A stretch of 19,740 bases of DNA, taken from Bondarzewia mesenterica. Its lineage: Eukaryota > Basidiomycota > Agaricomycetes > Russulales > Bondarzewiaceae. Numbering within the stretch: the first letter of the stretch is position 1; each line of letters starts with the position of its first letter. The notes under the pieces are model-generated. The model saw only the letters and a program-made list of their open reading frames with translations, ran no database searches and had not been told where the DNA came from. A program made the position numbers and the translations under genes. Shown here one piece after another: positions 1 to 10,204 of the stretch. Where the stretch lies: contig SGPL01000189.1 of the NCBI GenBank assembly GCA_004802705.1, positions 1 to 19,740 of the forward strand. The letters run 5' to 3'.

Positions 1-19
1 TTTTGATGCCGGCCCAATG

Positions 20-262
20 GTGAGATGGTACAATGCCATTTTTGAAGCCAGCCCGAACAGTCAGAGGCAGCAAGCGGGCCGAACGGTCAGAGACGGCGAG
101 CACAGAAAAAACATATTTTCATGATTCTTGCTCGGCCGAACCGTCAGAGGTGGCCAGCGNNNNAAAGGATTACTATCCTTCATGCTGGGCTGAATAGTCA
201 GAGATGGCAAGCACAGAAAAAAACAGATTATCATTATTCTTGCTTGGCTAACTTGTTAGAGG
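20..262. repeat. Minisatellite array, ~57-bp unit, CpG-containing copies
   Basis: Tandem units begin with a GGCCGAAC-type core followed by GTCAGAG. Cores start near 77, 134, 188 and 246, giving spacings of 57, 54 (across an NNNN gap at 160-163) and 58. Each unit continues into an A-rich tract and then ATTCTTGCT before the next core. Leftmost copies keep many CpGs, while the copy at 187-246 has TG or CA at the same places. Short ORFs through the array are by-products of the repeat and are not genes. The array probably continues left of the window. Confidence 0.8.
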
Positions 263-680
263 CAGGGGACAACAATAAACAGACAGAGATGGCAGCAAAT
301 GAGCAAGGGCTCAATATTGCCTTGCTCATGCTCGATTGAATCATCAGAGGCAGGGGATGATGGCAAATAGGCAAGGGCCCAATATTGCCCTGCTCATGCT
401 TAGCTGAACTGTCAGAGGTAGAAGATGGCAGCAAATGAGCAAGAGCTCAATATTGCTCTGCTCATGCTCAGCTGAACCATCAGAGGTAAGGGACAGTGGC
501 AAACAGGCAAGGGCAATACCTACACCTATCCTGCTTAGCCCAACCATCAAAGTAGGCAAATGATGATGCCAGCCAAACTATCAGAGATGGGCCCATATTG
601 CCATTAGCCAAGCTCAGCTGACCATTGGAGATGGGCAAAAAGCATGTTTAGCTAGACTATCTAAGATGGAAAAAGGCACT
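263..680. repeat. Degenerate minisatellite, ~68-bp unit
   Basis: The array continues with a longer unit. AGCTGAAC-type cores followed by TCAGAGG occur near 334, 402, 470 and 537 (spacings 68, 68, 67). Each is preceded by a stretch such as CAATATTGCYYTGCTCATGCT. Weaker copies run to about 660 (GCCAAACTATCAGAG, GCTAGACTATC). This looks like the same family as the 57-bp units with an added segment, now CpG-poor. Confidence 0.72.
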
Positions 681-2190
681 GAATAGGCTCCTCGAATAGC
701 AGCTCTACAGAGAGTGGAGATGTTGTGATCCATGAAGATACCATTTCAGGTTTTTACTGACTAGCAAGCTTTTTATACAGATTATGCTCAATATGATTGG
801 CAAGCTGCTCTATGAGCTCCAACATTCACTGTGATGGCTGCTAGTCTTTGGTGGAGTCTGGCTGGCTCATATCTAGCTTTTTGATATAGAAAGATAGGAG
901 GAAGAGTGATGAGCTAGCATAGCAAGTATGATTGTCTTTTAGAATTAGTTGTCAGCACCATCACAGGGAGTCACAAATAGTGCTTGCTCAGTGAGCATGA
1001 GAATTAATTTATACAAAGGCTCACAAGTTATGCTTAGCTTAGTATTTGTTAATCTGGAGTAAATACTAGGTGAAGCAAATGTATGTGAAGGATATATAAT
1101 AGTTATTGTGTTGTGTGTTATTCCAAACTAAGGCATGGCCTGATCTAGCAACTATAGTGATTGCAACATTTAGCCACTTTGCTAACATGAGTACTTCTTG
1201 CTCTTCTTCTATAATGCAAAATAATAATAAAATATATGTAATGCATGAAGTCAGAATTCTGACACACAATGCCATCTCATATAGACATCAGCAGTCAGTG
1301 ATTGAGGATATGAATTAGAATTTAGCATGCATCCCATTAGTGTGAATGAACTTGACATCAATGATAAAAAGGGTGTTTTCAGTCTGAAAATAAGGGTTTT
1401 CACTCTTTATGGTCATTAAAAATTTAACAGTCTATATCGAATAAAGTGAGGGTGAGCTGAGCTAAATGATTTGATGATGTGCCACTATTCCTCTCATGCA
1501 CAACAGTGCTTGTCAGTAGTAGTATAACTATTGAGAGAGGAAAAAATATGTTGACTTTGCCCAATCACTTTGATTTATTTTGTAAGATTGACATAGGTTT
1601 CTTGAGCAATTGTCTGGGGCTTACATGATGTTGTAATTTCTGAGAATGCAAGGGGAAGAAGAGTATTATTTCTCACCAAGGCCACAGGTGATGTCAACAA
1701 ATAATGAGACTATCATTCTTGCCACTTAAAGTAATGTGTGGCTAAATGATCTATATTATCAAGACCTGAGAGTATATCTTAGTCATATGAATTTAAATAT
1801 GAAGCTTCTTTTTCCTGAGCCCAGAGCAATCTCTTCCATATTTCTTCTTGCTAACTCCCACTCTAACCTAAATTATACTTCACATCTCCAGTAAATTTGT
1901 ACAAAATGGACACTGTCAATGCAACCTTCAGTGAGGTGGAAAAATAAAACTGGAAAATAAGTGGGGCTTTTAGTAAAAGGTGAAGCTGAATGTCCAGCAG
2001 TCTATAGAAATCAGAAGGGCATTGATGATGACAAGTGACAGGCTGAGAAAACAGGTTCTCTACTAATCTCTAAAATATGTACAATATCTCTGTGCCCTTT
2101 AGAAGGTCTATGATGTGTCCTTGTCACCTTTGCATCTATCCATACTGACTATGTCAGCTGAAGTCCATTTATGAGTTTTTTGAGGCAAAA
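681..2190. other. AT-rich intergenic or decayed DNA, no gene recognised
   Basis: I see no convincing gene here. The DNA is AT-rich and CpG-poor, with stops in all frames. A minus-strand segment at 1066-1275 is open for 69 codons and has a possible 3' splice site (TTGCATTATAG) before a Lys-rich reading, so a decayed exon cannot be excluded. Nothing identifies its family. Confidence 0.5.
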
Positions 2191-2456
2191 ATGCCCAAGA
2201 AGAAGAAGGATAAGATTTTATATGTTTGTCGATAGACCTCATTAGAGGCTCTCAGGTCTTTTAAACATAAAGACATCAACACCTACATTCTCGAACAATA
2301 TGGAGTCAGCCAAAAGAAGTCCCAAAACTATATTGCCCACTACTAATAAGGCATGAGAGCAGTGAGGGACAAGATGTCAGAAGAGGATATAGATAAGTAC
2401 CAGTAACTCACTGATAAGTAGAACTTTGCCCAGCCATCGGTGGAAAGGCAAAGGGA

Positions 2457-2505
2457 GTAAGTGCTTATCCATTCAGTAAAGATGATCTTATTAATATGTT
2501 AACAG
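2457..2505 (+). other. Intron 1 of the plus-strand relic
   Basis: This is a 49-bp intron with a GTAAGT donor and an AACAG acceptor. Removing it joins ERQR with DLTEKAN in frame, with the split codon GA|C. A normal-looking fungal intron in an otherwise stop-ridden gene shows that the locus was once a spliced gene and not a processed copy. Confidence 0.7.
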
Positions 2506-2638
2506 CCTCACTGAGAAGGCCAATTAGTACATCAGGGAGTTTAATAAGCAGATATACCAGCAACTAAATATGAGAGTGTTTGTGCTCTCAGTGATAGTGA
2601 TGAAAGATGTAAGAATAGTTATTTGTCAGTGAGTGTGT

Positions 2639-2684
2639 CCTCATTGGTAATGATATCAATAGCTTTATCTAAATATATACTCAG
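2639..2684 (+). other. Intron 2 of the plus-strand relic
   Basis: This is a 46-bp intron with a GTGAGT donor, an ATACTCAG acceptor and a TATCTAAAT branch-like site. Splicing gives the split codon CA|C and continues into HKFNENNGSINFIKT in the same frame. It is short, but within the range seen in basidiomycetes. Confidence 0.6.
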
Positions 2685-5130
2685 CCATAAATTTAATGAG
2701 AACAATGGCTCTATCAACTTCATAAAGACCTAACCAGAATGAGGGACTGGTGAAATCATGAAGAAATAGTAAGAGTATGCCTTTAAAGTTTTTGGTCAAT
2801 ACTTGACTTTGGTATAAACCATTCTGGTATTTTGATATCTCATTTAGAGACTAGAAATATGGATGAGGAGATACAAAAAAGTGCCAAAAAGAGGCAAAGG
2901 AGAAAGCTGATCCTAAAGTTAGACACTATCAAGAGACAGCAGGATGTTGCTGCTTAGGCTAGCAAAGGACAAAGCCTTTGATCTTGAGCAAATGAAGGGC
3001 TTAATAAGGGCCGTAATGACCACTGCATACTATAGGTATTTTGATCTCAATATAAAATGGCCACTGATGGTTATATAGGAGAAGCCAGTGGAAATCCCAA
3101 GGGATATATTCTCTAAGGAGAATTGAAGGAATAGTGAGGAGAGTACCTCACCGATGAATATTTTTCAAACAACTTTATTGTCAAAGAGCCATCAAAACTC
3201 ATTTAAAGCGACCAGATAAAGCTTCTTAAATACTAGCAGGACCTTCAAAGTGATAAGAAGGACCTAGTCATGTTCAAATCATATTGAGTTAGTGATAGTG
3301 AGATCCTGCTGATAAAGGTTAGCATGGCAGAGATTAAGAAAGCCAAGGCCAAGAAGTCTCATAGATTGGTGAATAAAGCTGATCTAGTGTCAGTGGCTGT
3401 GAGTACTTCTGAGGGAGTTAGTTCTTTAGCTAAAGGTAAAAAGAAGGCTGCTGATCTAGAGGTGGATGAGGAGATCACCATGCCAATAGAAGGCTCAAAG
3501 GAAAATTTCAAAGTAGAGCTACTTGTATTGACAGATAATGATAATGTCAATGAGGATATGGATGATTTATGCAATGAGGCTGTTGAAAGATGGGAGATTG
3601 TGGTAAAGCAGCTGCTTGCTAATCCCTCAGCAATCAAACCCAATATTTCACCTGCATTCTACTATACTAAGTTAAACATGTCGAAGATGAGTTTTCTGTT
3701 GAACCTCAGTGGCCGGCTAGAGTACTAACAAATGCTCCAGTCAATATTTGAGCTTCTAGTGTGTTTGCATTTAAATTTGACTCATACATATTTATATAAA
3801 TTAAGAACAGAATGATCATTTGTTCGCTGCTGGTGATAGAATTCTAACATAGTGTTATTAGAAATATGACAGTCTATACCTCCTAGAACTGGTGCACACA
3901 TTAATAGAGGCTAAAGAGGAATTGATATTATGGTTGAGTGAAGTCCCCCACATGGATGTGAATGAAGACTTGCTGCCAAAGCAGAATCTCTAGATAATTG
4001 CCCTCACCATTGAGATGCTCTTCAATAACTCCCATCAAAGTCAGTTCCAAAAAGGTCTTGATGCTATTACCAAAAATGTCAGTGGCATCTCCATCTACAT
4101 GTTGACAATAAGTATAGACTTTGTTACTTGTGACAATCTCACCATAGAGGTATTGACTGTCATTACTGATACTGATGTTGAGCTGAAGAAAATTAGGGAG
4201 TTGAAGGGGGGCAAGCCAGATGATCAAAAGAATCCTTCAGTGAACTGCCCAGGAGCATCAAGTGATGCAAGTAGAAATCCAGCATCTAGGTTAAATCAGG
4301 CATTAGTCAAGCTTGTCATCCTTCTATCAGTAAAACCCATGGTAATAACTACTGGTAGTGACATGGTAGGTTGGGTATTACATTATGGATGCAAGGCTGA
4401 TTCACCATCAATTTATTTTAGGTCATGATTAATGATATAGTAATAGATGAGGGCTAAAGAGATGTATTTGCTGAAAAGCACAAAGCAGTAACTCCACCCC
4501 CTCAGGAGATTGGTGATATCACTGCCGATGTTAACAAGGTACAAGTCAATGTGTTTAAAGGCACTGTACATTGGTTAAGGCTTGAATCTAGATACCTAAA
4601 GATGCCTAAGAAGTCAACTTGCCACAAGCCATTCCTGCATCTCAGGAGCTGGCAGTAAATTTTACCGACAGCAACAAGGTGAGTAGACATCAGTCTATAT
4701 GAAGAACATATTAACTTTGTATATACCATAGGATATAAGACAAGAAGTAGACATAAAAGATAATAGAGGTGATGTCTCGAAACTGAAGCCTCAAGTGCTG
4801 ACTAGACCTCATAAAAGAAAGCCCTCTGAAAAGGCATTAGCAAGGGCACAAGATATCAGCATGCACTTGACAAAGTGGCAAAAGATTCTCACCAATGAAC
4901 CACCTATTGTTAGCTCTAGCAAGCAAAGTGATAAAGACTGACTGAAGGGTTCAAGCTACATTGTCAAGGAAATAAGGCTGTATGTAATTTTAGTATTGGC
5001 ACTGACATTCTCTAACTCTCTAGATTGTAGATCGATGCTAATGCGACAAAGCTGAGAAAGATCTATGACTCAAGCCCATCAAGGACATAAGCCCAGTCGA
5101 GGGCTACAGTGAAGGCCTCTAAGAGTAGAG

Positions 5131-5410
5131 TATAGATATTTCTCTAATATTACATTTCATTATCATGGACATCTCACAGTCTTCATCAGCAGTAGTCAAT
5201 CACTCAGTGTGAATATTGGTCAGCATCAGTTGCTCAGTAGTGGCCACATTCCATTTATATAATGAGTATCTCTTGTACTTCTTATTAACAGTGGCAACTA
5301 GCTTTTTCTTCTCTTTTTGTCTTGTGAGATAGTGTGTGATTTCAAAAAAAAAAAAAGTACAAATAGAAATGTGCAAGCTATCAAGATTTGTATTTAAAAA
5401 AAAAAACGAT
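5131..5410. other. Convergent intergenic spacer with A-tracts
   Basis: This spacer lies between the 3' ends of the two convergent relics. It holds two long A-runs on the plus strand (near 5345-5357 and 5396-5406). They could be slipped homopolymers or old poly(A) traces. No target duplication was noticed beside them, so retroposition is not supported. No ORF is convincing. Confidence 0.5.
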
Positions 5411-6863
5411 TAAGGGTCAGCAAGCTGATCATCCTTTGGGCTCTCACTATTGTCGCTGCTCTTGATGTCCTCCTCATATAACTTCAGCATCTCTTACACC
5501 TTCTAGTCAGGCAAGGCCTTATTGATGAGGTTTATAGCAGGTCCCTTTGTCCTCACTAATGAGGCCATAGGCCTCAATGGACTCATTTGCATGCCAAATG
5601 AGGTAGGAGATGCTGGATAAGGAGGAGACAGTGGTGTAGGCCATTAACTGCTAATTGTTTTTTTATTATTAGCAAGATCACTGAAGGGTCAGTGGGGCTG
5701 ACTTCACTGAGTGAGGATGGCTTGCCTATATTTAGCAAGGCTAACGTGACAGTAGACAGGGCAGATGAGATGAGAGTAGGAGGATCTATCATTGTCAATG
5801 AGGTAGAGGCAGACAGATCAACCTATAGGATGGAGGGAGGTAGTCAAATTAGTAGGGGTTGCATCCCCAGTGGTGATCTCAACCTCACTGACATCAGTGA
5901 TTGAGGCTTTACTAGCACCAATAAGATCGATCTTGCTCTCCTTGGCAACCTTGACCTTTTTACTTCTAGTGATCATGCCCACTACAGGCTCACCCTTCTT
6001 CACAGCCTTTATTGCTAATCCTCTTACCATCACCTTTAGTATCTCAACTCAGTATGAGAGTTGCTACTGCACAACTGTTGCGATGCCTGGGCATAGACTT
6101 AGCACCTTCAGATGTCTTCTAGCATACTCTGATTGAACTAGACTTTTTGGGCCAGTTCAGATAGTGATAAGTGGTCAGTAGTAAGCTTGCCATTAGCAGG
6201 CAACTGTGTGATAGTGGTAGTGGTGGCAGTCTTGTTAGAGATAGGAGTGAGAGTGCATGAGAGAGATGGGGGTGCAAGTGTAGAAGATAGGGCTAAGTGC
6301 CTTTTTTATTACATCTCTGAAGCTTAACTCAGTGCAGTAAAGTGCTACGCTGAGATGATGACCTTAACTAGAATAGTATTAATATTTAGATGACAAAATA
6401 GAATAGTGCACTCATTTTTTCTTAGCATCACTAAACACCTTAGCTGAGACATTGAGGCAATAGCCCCTAGTTTCACCTTAGGCTTCCTAGTCTTTTTAGG
6501 GGCTAATGCCCTCTCTATCTTTATCTGTGGTAGCAGTGATGGCAAAGGTAAATGGCTATAGTGAGTAAAAGTAGGCTCTGGAGAGGATAGAATGTCTATG
6601 CTGGATGAGCAAGCACTCTTGAAGCTTGAGGGATGTGAATAATTCCTCGCTGCCTCAATGATCACCTTCTTTGACTGACTTATCAACTTGCTGCACTTGA
6701 CCTTGCAATGATGGCAAGGTGTGCATGTAGCGTGTGATATGAAGTAGCACGACGACTTAAACTTTTGACAGCTCAAGCAGGGTGTATTATCATCATTGTT
6801 ATTATTATAGTCAGTGTCATTATCAACATGAGCCCTCTTCACCAGTCTCACCAGGGCCACCTT

Positions 6864-6931
6864 CTATAGAATAGAAATCTTCTATGAATAATAGTGAGCA
6901 TATTCAATTTATTATAGATGTAAGCACTTAC
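6864..6931 (-). other. Intron in the minus-strand Cys-rich relic
   Basis: This is a 68-bp intron with a GTAAGT donor at 6931 and a TTCTATAG acceptor at 6864. It joins two readable exons in the same frame and lies just upstream of the Asp/Asn-rich and Cys-rich coding segment. Confidence 0.7.
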
Positions 6932-7306
6932 CTTCTTCTTTGCCAAAGGCTCAACATCCTCTAGCTCATCCTCACTGCTCTAGATGATCTCGTGGCTCTT
7001 TATGAGTCTCATCTTTCTCTTCTTCCCCCTATCTTTACTGAGTCCTCACCTATACCACTCTCCTTTCTCTTCTTCTTACCCTTCATAGAGACCTCACTGA
7101 TGCCACAATCCTTGGCCTTTACCCTGACCTTCACCACTACTTTGATTATTCTACTGGCAATATGTGGCTTGACCTTCACTTGCTGTTCAGATGCTCAGAG
7201 AGGCTCAGGACGGGCAGTTTGCCCATCCTTACCCTTGGCAGCTGCTGAGCTCTACTAGTGGATGGTTAGAAGAGGGGCTCCTCTTCCTCTGAGAGGTCAG
7301 TATCAC

Positions 7307-7373
7307 CTTACAAGGGGGAGAAAGGGGATAGCAATAGTGGATTGACTTAAATAGCTATAAATATGTTGTATAC
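7307..7373 (-). other. Possible intron, junction out of frame
   Basis: GTATAC after TTCATTCAG at 7373 and TTGTAAG at 7307 would make a 67-bp intron of the right size. The joined frame meets TGA at once, while the acidic reading GDTDLSEEEEPL just beyond is in another phase. Either the acceptor is elsewhere or a small indel has occurred. Confidence 0.35.
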
Positions 7374-7609
7374 CTGAATGAAATAGTTTGCTTACTTTGC
7401 CACCACTGACTGTCTCCTAAGTCATTGACCTCTGGGGTACTGAAATGACTACTGAACCTCAACGTCTCTATCCAAGAATCATCATATTTGATGTCTCTAT
7501 AATTGGGTAGGTGATGAGCATGCTTTGCCTCTTTAATCTTGAATATGATGCTAATGGTGATGTGAGGGAGATGGATAGGGTACTTTAATGTCCTCACATC
7601 CCTCTGCAA

Positions 7610-7674
7610 CTAAATGAGATCAGTCTGTATTGCAATAATTAGCGTGCTCAATGATAAACATTTGAGTTACTTAC
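7610..7674 (-). other. Intron in the minus-strand relic
   Basis: This is a 65-bp intron with a GTAAGT donor at 7674 and a CTCATTTAG acceptor at 7610. Both flanking exons are open and join between codons (KEV then LQRD). This is the best-supported junction of this relic. Confidence 0.72.
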
Positions 7675-7757
7675 AACCTCTTTCTCGAATTTATCAATGA
7701 ATTCCTTAGTGGTGGCCACAGTGGGCAGGGAATGGATAGCCAAGGTGGCTGCAACCT

Positions 7758-8216
7758 GGTGAGACACACGATAAATGCATGCTCGATACTTGGTAGTGAT
7801 ATACAATATAGTAATTCAAAAAAGAAATGTGCAATAAATATTGCGAGGAGTGAGGGTGGTTAATGTGAGAGTCAGAAAAGAGAAAAAAAGAAGTCTCAAA
7901 GTTGAACCATCTAAAGTCACAATATCTGTTTATCTGTATTTGCAATTCACTTACATTTATCAACTCAGTTTCAAGCTATTTTATTTCTCTTTTGCCGACA
8001 GCGATTCTTGCTTTACTTTTTTCTTTACTATTTTTACACCCTTACTATTGCTGGATATAGACAATATGTTATTTTGATCTTGTGATTATGATTTTGACAC
8101 TGACATTGATTTACTAATAGATTGTGATGACTAAATCATGAAGAAGGTATTTGTAGGATTCGATTCAGGTATAATTTTAATTTTTTTTTCATATTCAATT
8201 TACCATAGCCTATAGA
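7758..8216. other. AT-rich stretch, no clear gene
   Basis: On the minus strand a 3' splice acceptor (CTCACCAG at 7756) suggests that the relic's upstream exons began here. I cannot follow them, because open segments are short and Phe/Tyr-rich in the way AT-rich random sequence is. The plus-strand reading is also not convincing. Confidence 0.4.
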
Positions 8217-8757
8217 TCATTTCATAAATAATGTAGTCACTGCAGTGGATGCTGAACAGCCTACAGAGGCTAAATTATACATTAGTGAGGCTAAAAGATC
8301 TATTAGCAAGGGCGAGACTAAAAGACCCACTGGCAATTCTAAACTGTCCATAATTAAGGGGAAATGATGGGCAAGTAAGATAAAGTGAGCCACAAGTGAG
8401 GGGAAATGACTCAAAAGAGAGGGGAATCCACCCACTGGTGAATGCACACTACTCACGTCCTCCACACAGCTATTTACCTTAAAATGTAAACTGCCTAATT
8501 TTTCAATGAACCTATCTATTAGTGAGGATGTCACCAGTGAATATGTCACTAGCTCAATGATACAACAAGATAGTGAAATGCAACTCACCAGCAATGCCAA
8601 GCACTCAAGTGAAGAGGACAAGCCACTCCTCAGCATTGGCAGACCTTCTTATGTACATAAATCTACCTTTCATATAGATGTTGAGGAGTTGTTAGGTAAG
8701 TATAAGCTTAGCTCTCATGAATACATTCAACTGACCATCCTTTGTTCAAGCTGTTGA
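8217..8757 (+). pseudogene. Low-complexity Ser/Thr/Lys-rich coding relic
   Basis: A plus-strand reading with few stops runs from about 8220 (FINNVVTAVDAEQPTEAKL) through a Ser-rich part to 8757. The last 83 codons (8506-8757) are uninterrupted and include HIDVEELLGKYKLSSHEYIQ. Short motifs such as TTAGTGAGG, CACTAGTGAA and ACTGGTGAA recur through 8270-8900, so part of the openness comes from a short-period repeat. I recognise no family. It may be an exon of a decayed gene or only repeat-derived. Confidence 0.35.
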
Positions 8758-9290
8758 ATTTAGTATGTTAACCTTTTTCACTAGTCTAGTGAGTTTATAT
8801 CTGATGGCATCTCAGACTTCAATGATGCCTCACTGATGGCCTTGCTCTTGAACTCACTAATGGTCTCACTAGCAAAATTGTCAATTCTTTTACTTATAAA
8901 TATGCTAATGCCATCACCGGTAAGAGACTTATGGCAAGGTGACTCAGTGGGTAAGCATAGTCTATCCAGACATTATTTTTATTTGATTAATTTTTCTGGC
9001 CATCTGTTGTCAGATGACACACTTGGAGCAGCACGGAAAGAGTTGAGCTAATTTTTAGACATTATGGTTTGCCAAGAGCAGGTGGTGGCAAAGTTGCAGA
9101 GACTGAAGTGGATGCTTTAGTATTTTTAGTACCTTACAATGTATGAACCTTAAGTAGATATCAATCATTATCACTCACAAATCATACTCACTAATTTGGG
9201 ATAAAACTCAAGGAACCTTGAGATTTTTACTTGCTGAGTCCAACTATCACAATAAGAAAAAGTCCTATCATTATTATGAATGTTTACCCC
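8758..9290. other. AT-rich stretch, nothing recognised
   Basis: The TCACTAATGG-type short repeats continue to about 8900. After that I see no repeat, RNA gene or credible ORF. A 71-codon plus-strand opening at 8836-9051 has no recognisable features. Confidence 0.45.
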
Positions 9291-9440
9291 AGTGGTCTGA
9301 GACTGTCGATGAGGACAGTTGACACATGAGAATGGGCTAAGCTTACCCATCTAAGACTATTAGTGAGGATAGTAAACATAAATGGGCATGGGCTGAGCCT
9401 ACTGGTCTGAGACCATCAATGAGGACAGTTGACACATAAC
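9291..9440. repeat. Tandem repeat, ~55-bp unit, three copies
   Basis: TCTGAGACT-type cores start at 9296, 9350 and 9406 (spacings 54 and 56). Each is followed by GATGAGGACAG or a decayed version. The unit resembles the 57-bp repeat at 10205-10760 (GGGCY..CYAC..TCT.AGA..TCA.TGAGGAC) and probably shares its origin. Confidence 0.7.
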
Positions 9441-9720
9441 CTTGCTAATGAGTATCATAAACATCTTGAGGAATGGGCTACATTTTATGGATTATCAAGT
9501 GTTATATATCACCAGAAAGGTAATTAGAAGCTGAATCATGGTGTTCTGTCACTAAGATTAGCTGATAAAGCAAGCTGCATTACTAGTGAAGGAATTTCTC
9601 ACTAACTAGAGAATGCAGCCTCATTGATGATTATGATAAACATCTTGAGGAATAGACTGTCATTTGTGAATTATTAAGTGTTATGTATCATTAGAGAAGT
9701 AAATCAATGCAAAATCATAC
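9441..9720. repeat. Diverged direct repeat, ~180-bp period, two copies
   Basis: ATAAACATCTTGAGGAAT occurs near 9456 and again near 9636. Each copy is followed by similar sequence (ATTATCAAGTGTTATATATC against ATTATTAAGTGTTATGTATC) and then an AATCAT stretch. The copies are about 180 bp apart and differ mostly by transitions. No coding content is evident. Confidence 0.65.
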
Positions 9721-9917
9721 CCTCTTATTAATAAAGCCAGCTAAGGAGGCAGTCATTCTTATTAATGAGCAAACATCTAAGATAGTTGGCTATCACTGAT
9801 AATATCATTTAGTGACTCAGTAAGAACATATGCTAAATAGTTTTAGATACTCACCAAAGTGTTAAGTCCAATATATTAAAACATGCTCATCAAGATGACC
9901 CCTCACTAAAAAAATAA

Positions 9918-10100
9918 GCTGAATAATCTCAAGTGATTTTGCTGAGATAACTCCCTCAGCGAGATAATGAGCTAAATAATATCAGGTGTTTTTGCCAAGA
10001 TAATCCTCTCGGTAAGATGATGGGCTGAATAATCTTGAGTTATCTCACTGATATAACTCTCTCAGTGAGATAATGAGCTAAAAGTCTTAAATAGTCTCAC
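9918..10100. repeat. Tandem repeat, 53-bp unit
   Basis: GCTGAATAAT or GCTAAATAAT cores begin at 9918, 9971, 10024 and 10077, each exactly 53 bp apart. Within the unit lie paired TGAGATAA and TCTCAGTGAGA elements that make short inverted repeats. The third copy starts GGGCTGAATAATCTTGAG, which aligns with the start of the neighbouring 57-bp unit. Confidence 0.75.
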
Positions 10101-10204
10101 TAAAATATCAAAACTAACTACATAAAATATGCTCACCAAGATGACCTCTTGAGTAAAATGCTTGATCTCAACCATCGTAGATGGCCCTACAATAATATAA
10201 GTCA

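Larger units (their letters stand above)
2191..5130 (+). pseudogene. Decayed multi-exon gene, basidiomycete hypothetical-type protein
   Basis: The reading begins at an ATG at 2191 with a basic start (MPKKKKDK). It continues across two introns (2457-2505 and 2639-2684) in one consistent frame, so exons 1-3 join without a frameshift. Recognisable stretches are AVRDKMSEEDIDKYQ, REFNKQIYQQLNMRVFVLSV and EYAFKVFGQY. In the next segment EYLTDEYFSNNFIVKEPSKL precedes a reading around LLKY, stop, QDLQ. From 3324 an open 134-codon Lys/Glu-rich segment follows. Further open pieces lie at 3895-4428 and 4741-4941, the latter Lys/Arg-rich. Stops are frequent, and many sit where Trp or Gln would suit the pattern (KT-stop-PE-stop-GTG; MKK-stop-stop-EY). 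The overall pattern resembles lineage-specific hypothetical proteins expanded in Agaricomycetes, but that is recalled likeness only. No function is assigned. It converges on the minus-strand relic ending near 5411. Confidence 0.6.
5411..7757 (-). pseudogene. Decayed multi-exon gene with Cys-rich (zinc-binding-like) segment
   Basis: Read right to left, the first recognised exon is 7755-7675 (27 codons, containing TKEFIDKFEKEV). It splices in frame over 7674-7610 into LQRDVRTLKYPIHLPHITIS and continues to about 7376, including SSHFSTPEVNDLGDSQWW. A Lys/Arg-rich and acidic linker follows (7306 to about 6932). Intron 6931-6864 then joins DVEPLAKKKK to KVALVRLVKRAH in frame. After Asp/Asn-rich sequence comes a Cys cluster at about 6780-6690: CLSCQKFKSSC, then CTPCHHCKVKC. 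This is two CxxCx6C-like halves, reminiscent of Zn2Cys6-type clusters but not a clean match. The tail (6033-5818) is basic. Several stops and at least one unclear junction (around 7307-7373) break it. It could have been a DNA-binding or mobile-element protein; the function is unknown. It converges with the plus-strand relic. Confidence 0.6.

Noticed and set aside
2191..5130. Alternative genetic code or stop readthrough to explain the many stops
   Set aside because: All three stop codons appear, at positions suited to Trp, Gln and Arg, and the neighbouring gene at 17610-19169 uses the standard code.
5345..5406. A-tracts taken as poly(A) tails of retroposed genes
   Set aside because: The relics retain introns and no target duplication is visible beside the tracts, so retroposition is not supported.
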